Origin: Hanleya hanleyi
Lineage: Eukaryota; Mollusca; Polyplacophora; Lepidopleurida; Hanleyidae
Direction of reading: 5' to 3'
DNA: 64,000 nt
Assembly (NCBI GenBank): GCA_036873755.1
Contig: JAVTVY010019630.1
Location: forward strand, 16,681 to 80,680
Shown here: piece by piece, positions 58,640 to 64,000 of the stretch
How positions within the stretch are numbered: position 1 is the stretch's first letter
Layout: every line of letters starts with the position of its first letter
Notes under the pieces: generated by a model
Told to the model about the DNA's origin: nothing
The model's database searches: none
Seen by the model: only the letters and a program-made list of their open reading frames with translations
Program-made: the position numbers and the translations under genes

Positions 58640-59350
58640 GTTCGTGTGTCCGTCCGTCCGTCCCCCGTTTCCAGACGCCAGATAGACCCTGGTCGGTCTA
58701 TATCTGGAACACTTTTCTATTTACAGTTCCAATTTTTGGAGAATGAATACCCTACGGGGAGACGATGTGTCGCGTACAAAAATGACCGTCGAGGTCAGAG
58801 GTCAAAGGTCACTGGCCTGAAAAACGGGAAATCACTGAAGTGTTTGTGTCCGGTCTATATCTGTGAATGTTTTCTATCCACAGTTGCAATTTTTTGTGAG
58901 TGGATACATCAGCTGGAGACGATGTGTCGCGTACCGAAATTCAGGTCGAGGTCAGAGGTCAAAAGGTCACTGTTGCCTAAAATCAGGAAATCATTGATCA
59001 TTGATAGTTTTCTATCTACAGTTCTAATTTTTGGTGAGTGGATGCCCTTGGGGGAAAGGATGTGTTGCATACCAAATGTAGGTCAAGGTCAAAGGTCAGT
59101 GGTACCGAAAAATCAGGAAATCATTACAAATTTCTGATTTTTTGTGAGCGGATTCATTAGGGGGAAATGAAGTGTTGCATATCAAACATTGGGTCAAGGC
59201 CGAAGGTCAAAGGTCACTGTCCCCAAAATTAGGAAATTATTAAAAATATTTTGTTTTGTGCAAGTAGATACATTCGGGGGACACAATGTGTCAGATACCA
59301 AAATGTAGATTAAGATCAAGTCAAGGTCACGGTGACGTTATGCGATACTG
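58640..59350 (+). repeat. Diverged tandem array with AGGTCA half-sites
   Basis: Five or six units of about 100-170 bp. Each has GTGAGTGGAT(A/G), a GATGTGT(C/T)GC block and a run of AGGTCA-like half-sites, for example AGGTCAGAGGTCAAAGGTCA near 58794. ORF 58646-59137 is read through the array. Confidence 0.75.
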
Positions 59351-59606
59351 CGTTCTGTCCAGTCATTCATTAGCATTTGTTGTCCATGCGATATCTCTGG
59401 TTTCAAGGAATGGATTGGTACCAAACTTTGGGTATACCTTACTCGCATGGCAAACAAGAGCGAGATTCATTTTGAGATCAATTTGTCAATCAAGGTCACA
59501 GTCCCCCAAACTGAATCAAGTTCAGCTAACTATATGCGTTAGGTTGAAATATTCAGAGTTGTCTCCCCTACATGTATATGGCATTTGTCCTGTCTCCTAT
59601 GTTTGA

Positions 59607-60089
59607 TACATGTAAGAAACATCTACATTCGGTTAAACTGTTGTGAAATAAAAACCGTACATTTACTAATTTAACGAGGAGAGGGGTCCTTCATGAACCT
59701 GTTTGTTAACTCAAGAACAAAGGTTTACTTCATCACTTTCTTCAAAGTTTTCTTCCTACATGAACAATTTTCTCGCCTGAAAGGAATTCATTTAAAGCAA
59801 AACTACTATTATCTTGTGTTTGACTATTGTCGATTTCAGTGTGGGATATGTGAGCTCTCGGCTCTTGTTTCAAGGTCACCTAGTTACCAAGAGTTAAGAC
59901 TATTTTAGTTTATCATTCAGTATAAGATGTGACATATGTCACATTCTCAGAAGCACAAAATCATAGACCGTTCTCTGGATTGCTACATGTAGCTACCAAT
60001 TGGGATCAAGGCCATTAAAAAACCTAGAAATTCGGACCAGTGTAATTTCAGATATATGGGCGTATATTGAAGCCCCTTGGGCTCTTCTT
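59607..60089. other. Intergenic
   Basis: No supported gene. Confidence 0.45.
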
Positions 60090-60285
60090 GAAAATGACGT
60101 CACTGTGACGTCATCCAGACGGCCATCTTGGATTTTTGAACATTTTCTGGTAGAGCTTGACCCAAGGGTATAGTGTGGAAGTTTCAGCCCCCTAACGCAA
60201 GGGATAAGAAAAATAATTAGGGAGGGGGGCCATTCCCCCCCCCCAGGCCTGGACAGGTCCCAAAAAGCCCAGGTCAGATAGGGTT
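60090..60285 (+). repeat. TGACGTCA-bearing dispersed repeat, copy 3
   Basis: Two TGACGTCA palindromes (60095 and 60106) three bases apart, then TTCTGGTAGAGCTTGACCC and the poly-C and GGTCCCAAAAAGCCCAGG blocks. Confidence 0.8.
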
Positions 60286-60599
60286 AAAGAGGATTTCGTT
60301 TCCTTGTTATTGAGGCTGTGATTGCCAAACAAAATTCATCCAGAGAAATTGAAAAACAAATCGATAAGAGAATGAAATAATTCCCTTCTTATATTGTCGA
60401 ATCGTTTACAATAAAAGAAGTTATAATTAGAGTCTTCAATTTGCATATCGAATATATGCATATCAGGCTAGCCACCAAGCCACATTGATGCAGATCCCCA
60501 TTCAAACCACTGCAATAATTTCAGAGTCTGGCATGTAATGGTATTGATAATTTTCTGTCACCTGCATTACAATATATTGGAACAATATGAAGTTTTACT

Positions 60600-60950
60600 G
60601 ATAGACTCGATTATGAAAAATGAAAATAATATCAGATCCATTATTCGTTCTGACGAAAATGGAAATCCTAGAGCATGTATTTATAGAATGTGAAATCACA
60701 AAATATGTAGATTTGTGGCCAATGCAGATCCAGATTAACATATTCACCTGGATTGTTTTCACTATAGGACATTGCACTGGGCGTTCCATTAATGTGTATA
60801 GCGTTTAAGCTTATTATTTAGATTTTCAGCAAAAAATTGTTTAGATTTGTAGATCGACTTCCTGCTCACGATGGTGTTTTACCATTAATTAAATATAATG
60901 TTAATATAGAATGAAGAATACATGAAGATATACAAAATAAATACTTATAA
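60600..60950 (+). mobile_element. LINE 3' fragment 2
   Basis: MEILEHVFIECEITKYVDLW resembles the H..C half of the zinc-binding tail in the LINE at 45.7-46.9 kb. Stops follow. A short, strongly decayed copy. Confidence 0.5.
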
Positions 60951-61970
60951 AATTTGGACACAAGTGGCTGACGATGTGAGATTTCTTACTGGTTTTCTTG
61001 TTTCCCATGTTTTTTCTGTTTTTTTTTTCTTATTTACGGTACGTATTTTGTTTTTTGCATCTATTTATTTTCTTTGTTGGTTGTATTTGTATCTTTATAC
61101 ACATAACAGAATAACCATTTTTGTCACGGTAGGTATCCAAACAGATCTCTACCAGTGCAAACGATATCTACCATCTGCACAACGATCTCCACCAGCTAAT
61201 ATTACGGGTTTACGAGCCGTGGTATGTACCAATTTTAGCTTATTTTGCCAGGAAGACCTGAGTAATACTCGGAATGATATAGCGCAGCGTACGCCTAAAT
61301 GTACGAGGAAATGTATTTGTACGAGGAAATGTATTTCGCTCTTGTTTCAAACGTGCGTCCTCTGATTATTTCATAAACAGGGACACCGATCGCCCCATCG
61401 ACGATTCAGTATTGTGAATGTGATGAAATATTCCGGTCTTTAATGTCTTGAATTGAAATCCTGATAGAAAGGGGCTACTTTATAGCGAAATATTGTCAAA
61501 TTCCAGTCAAATTTCACATATACGGGTAAAAATAAGCAAGTTTATGTGAAAATATGTGTGCTTAATGTACTTTTTGGAAATTAGAATTACAAAGATCTCT
61601 ACCAATTCCTGACAACTATCTCTACAGGTTCGGTGCATGGAAAGTGTTGGACAAAAATCTACAAATCAAGTCGTATGAACAGGCCTAGTAGAACCAGAGA
61701 TGTATTGTGCGGATTTGTCTGATGCCAAGTTGCACACGCACGCACGAAAGATGATCGAGTCAGTTCGGTCTTGTCATTGGGAGCTCGGTAAATTACGTAC
61801 CGATACACAATGTGACCTTCGTCCGAAGGTTCGAAGTGAGAACGAAGAAATTGGCTTGATATAATGAAGATGATCTCAACACTCTTGACATGAAAGCGTT
61901 TTATTTAACATTATTAATGTCCGATGAGTTACACCATCATATAAGCGGTTATATTTGTAACACTCTCAGA
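60951..61970. other. Intergenic
   Basis: ORF 60922-61365 has a hydrophobic stretch (FFLFTVRILFFASIYFLCWL), but this is T-rich sequence without other support. ACAACGATCTC(T/C)ACCA-like motifs occur at 61135-61200 and 61590-61630. Confidence 0.4.
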
Positions 61971-62089
61971 CAATCCTCTCAGAAAGTGTTGAAAAAATAT
62001 CTAACATTATACTACACTTTACTAGGCTGAATTTAACACTTGTATAGTGTTGTATTGCTCATCATACTGCAATATAATGCCGCATTTGC

Positions 62090-62545
62090 GTACACTTCGC
62101 CATCCGTAAGATGGCTTGCGAATCGTGTGTCTCCATTATCGCGGAGCGATATCCAGTACTTTACCGGATTCTGTTCGGCCTTCATCCGACGGAGAACAGA
62201 CCCGAGAAATCTGATGAATTACAGGTTTTCATACCACTTCTGAAACAGATATTGCCTGGGCTTACAAAATATATAGGTATGTATAACTTTCGTATCATCC
62301 AAGAGGTGTGTGGATATGAAATTTTGATCAAGTAGTTCATCACATGACTCAAAAATGGCCAGTTACGTTGGGGTACGTCGGTACACTTTAGCTGATTGGC
62401 TGACGAAATCACGTGGTATTGATTTATGGAAATTCTCTCCTGCATTTGAAAAAAAGTAGGCTGAGCATGGATACACACGATCCCAGGGTCAGTCTTACCG
62501 CGTATAGATGACCGAGATGGTTACAGGTTGTATAATGCCGGATAT
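62090..62545 (+). repeat. Dispersed copy carrying a MACESC ORF (inverted relative of 18681-19140)
   Basis: The 74-aa ORF 62111-62335 (MACESCVSIIAERYPVLYRI...) matches the copy at 18905-19117 with many replacements but an open frame in both. AACACTTTCTGAGA (62585) and its inverse (61976) flank this copy and may be terminal repeats. Confidence 0.6.
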
Positions 62546-62599
62546 AAAACTTTTTTTTCAACGCTTTTTGTCAATTTTCAATTTAACACTTTCTGAGAA

Positions 62600-64000
62600 T
62601 GGAAACGTTGTCCAGCGACCAACCCTAGATTTTGTGGTGTGAGTAGCGGAGGTGTTGATCAGTAGAACAACTTAAATAAATGAAATGGTCTTAGATCTAG
62701 ATTTTTCTGTATATACCCGCGAATATCATCACGTCACACGTGTTTTTGGCAAAATCATGGAAAATACATTTTCTGCGCAGCAAGGCAAGGAATTCGAGGC
62801 ATAGGCCTACAGATATATCCGCGTGCATTGTTTTTATTGGATCATAAACACAACGGAAAGTCGATAATAAATGAATAAATTTTATCTGAATTTACATTTA
62901 ATCCAAATGTATGGTGTTGAAAATTGCATTTTAAGACTACGAAACAATCTCCAAACTCAGAAACCGTCATGTGAGCTATGCTGATATTTTTAACACTGTT
63001 TCCCGTCATGCGATCTTTTTATCATCGAATAATTGTGTGGGTCGTCGATCCACTTTTTTATGTAAAAAGCTTCAAGAGTTTCTATCTCCATAGTTTTCGC
63101 GAGGTCATTAACTCCCCTGATAACATCTCTCATCGGAAAGATGAAATGTGTGTTACGGCAATAGAAAATATATGTACACAATTTGTGAAAGTTCTACATC
63201 GATCGCTTTATGATTACGTATAGTTATGACATGAAATTGGAATTCGTAGCATGTACTATTTCCTGAAAAAAAATGATCTAAATGGAGTCAGCTTATTTTT
63301 TCTATTTCAACCGCACCACGTCTAGGCCAAACCGCCGCCTTATCGTACCATCTCCTTTTTTCAATTTCAAATCGCCTTTATTTGTGTACCGGTAAATGTA
63401 TCTTTTTGTCGAAAGCATCAGCGTGTTGATAGCACGTTGTTCTTTTCCCCCAACGTAACCATCTTAGGGAGACCCTTATCAATAAATATATACGAAAATC
63501 AATCAAGACAAAATCATATTACCATGTTTGAGCGATCTCGCTCTATAAAATGGAGGAAAAAAGGGTCGTTTTTACTCAATAACTTTGATTCCTTCGTCAT
63601 CCATGCTCCAAAACTTCAGGCGCATTAATCTATCTATTGTTCCATGTCCTTTAATTAATTTGCCATTTTAAGAACCAGTCAATGTTGTTTCAGTAGCGTG
63701 ACCGACATTTTGGCCTATTAAATTAGATAAATAACAAGTTACTTTTTAGCAAACGACCTCTTTTACCTCCATTTTAGCAGGATCGCCCTAACATGGTAAT
63801 ATGGTTTTGTCCCGGGCTTGATTTTCCTTGTAGACTCATTGGTTTCAGCGTATAAATCCCCCAGAGTAAGCCTATCCCAACACTGTAAGCGCTGATAGAG
63901 ATCGTTGTCAACTTCAGCACAGAAAAACATCCATATCACAAACTCATGGTAGAGATCGTTGTAAAATGAATAGTGATTTTGATTGAAATTCTTCTCCCAA
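62600..64000. other. Intergenic to window end
   Basis: Only short ORFs. TAGAGATCGTTGT occurs at 63896 and 63951, inverse to the motifs near 61180. Confidence 0.4.

Noticed and set aside
60922..61365. 147-aa ORF with hydrophobic stretch
   Set aside because: T-rich DNA gives Phe/Leu-rich translation; no homologous pattern, and it overlaps the LINE remnant.

Overview
The window is animal nuclear DNA. It is AT-rich and intron-bearing, with GT..AG exons, C2H2 zinc-finger genes, a BEN-domain gene, LINE 3' ends, tRNA-derived SINEs, many DNA transposons and minisatellites, and no prokaryotic operons. The repeat types and finger style suggest a marine invertebrate, perhaps a mollusc; this is inference, and the species cannot be named from sequence alone. 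Layout: (1) 0.2-4.4 kb holds a seven-exon minus-strand BEN-domain gene whose splice phases all agree. (2) 4.6-12.8 kb is repeats: two AAGGTA(C/T) clusters, a ~157-bp satellite, a 1.5-kb dispersed element (second copy at 50.4-52.0 kb), a nested foldback and a MITE with TA flanks. (3) 12.9-16.05 kb is a broken CACTA/EnSpm-type transposon. (4) 17.2-21.75 kb holds a 26-bp minisatellite and the remains of a zinc-finger gene. (5) 22.9-25.9 kb is an intact two-coding-exon C2H2 gene; a related gene lies at 52.0-53.95 kb. (6) 26.9-28.6 and 30.5-31.6 kb are two non-autonomous DNA transposons with target duplications. (7) 32.2-32.8 kb is an 18-bp minisatellite. (8) 33.17-43.88 kb is a Polinton/Maverick. 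(9) 44.7-64 kb holds SINEs, LINE 3' ends, several foldbacks, satellites and the second zinc-finger gene. The Polinton is the centre of interest. Its ends are exact: AG...CT termini, long inverted repeats and a 6-bp CATGTA target duplication on both sides, giving an element of 10,703 bp. The minus strand carries, in transcription order: a 69-aa ORF, a 38-aa membrane peptide, a 167-aa unknown protein, a fused fragment plus the integrase C-terminal half with chromodomain, a membrane protein with a Ser/Thr/Pro-rich tail, the packaging ATPase N-terminal half, a basic core-like protein, the major capsid protein and an adenain-like protease. The plus strand carries a zinc-finger/PolB-like N-terminal fragment. 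Most of the hallmark genes are broken or truncated and no polymerase catalytic part is present, so this copy looks dead or non-autonomous. Its regulatory layout is still legible: TATA boxes about 50 bp before several start codons, hairpin clusters beyond both transcription units, and inverted-repeat arrays carrying an NRF1-type palindrome about every 152 bp. The capsid-to-protease genes are packed with gaps of 1-3 nt or 4-nt overlaps, which is unusual in animal DNA.
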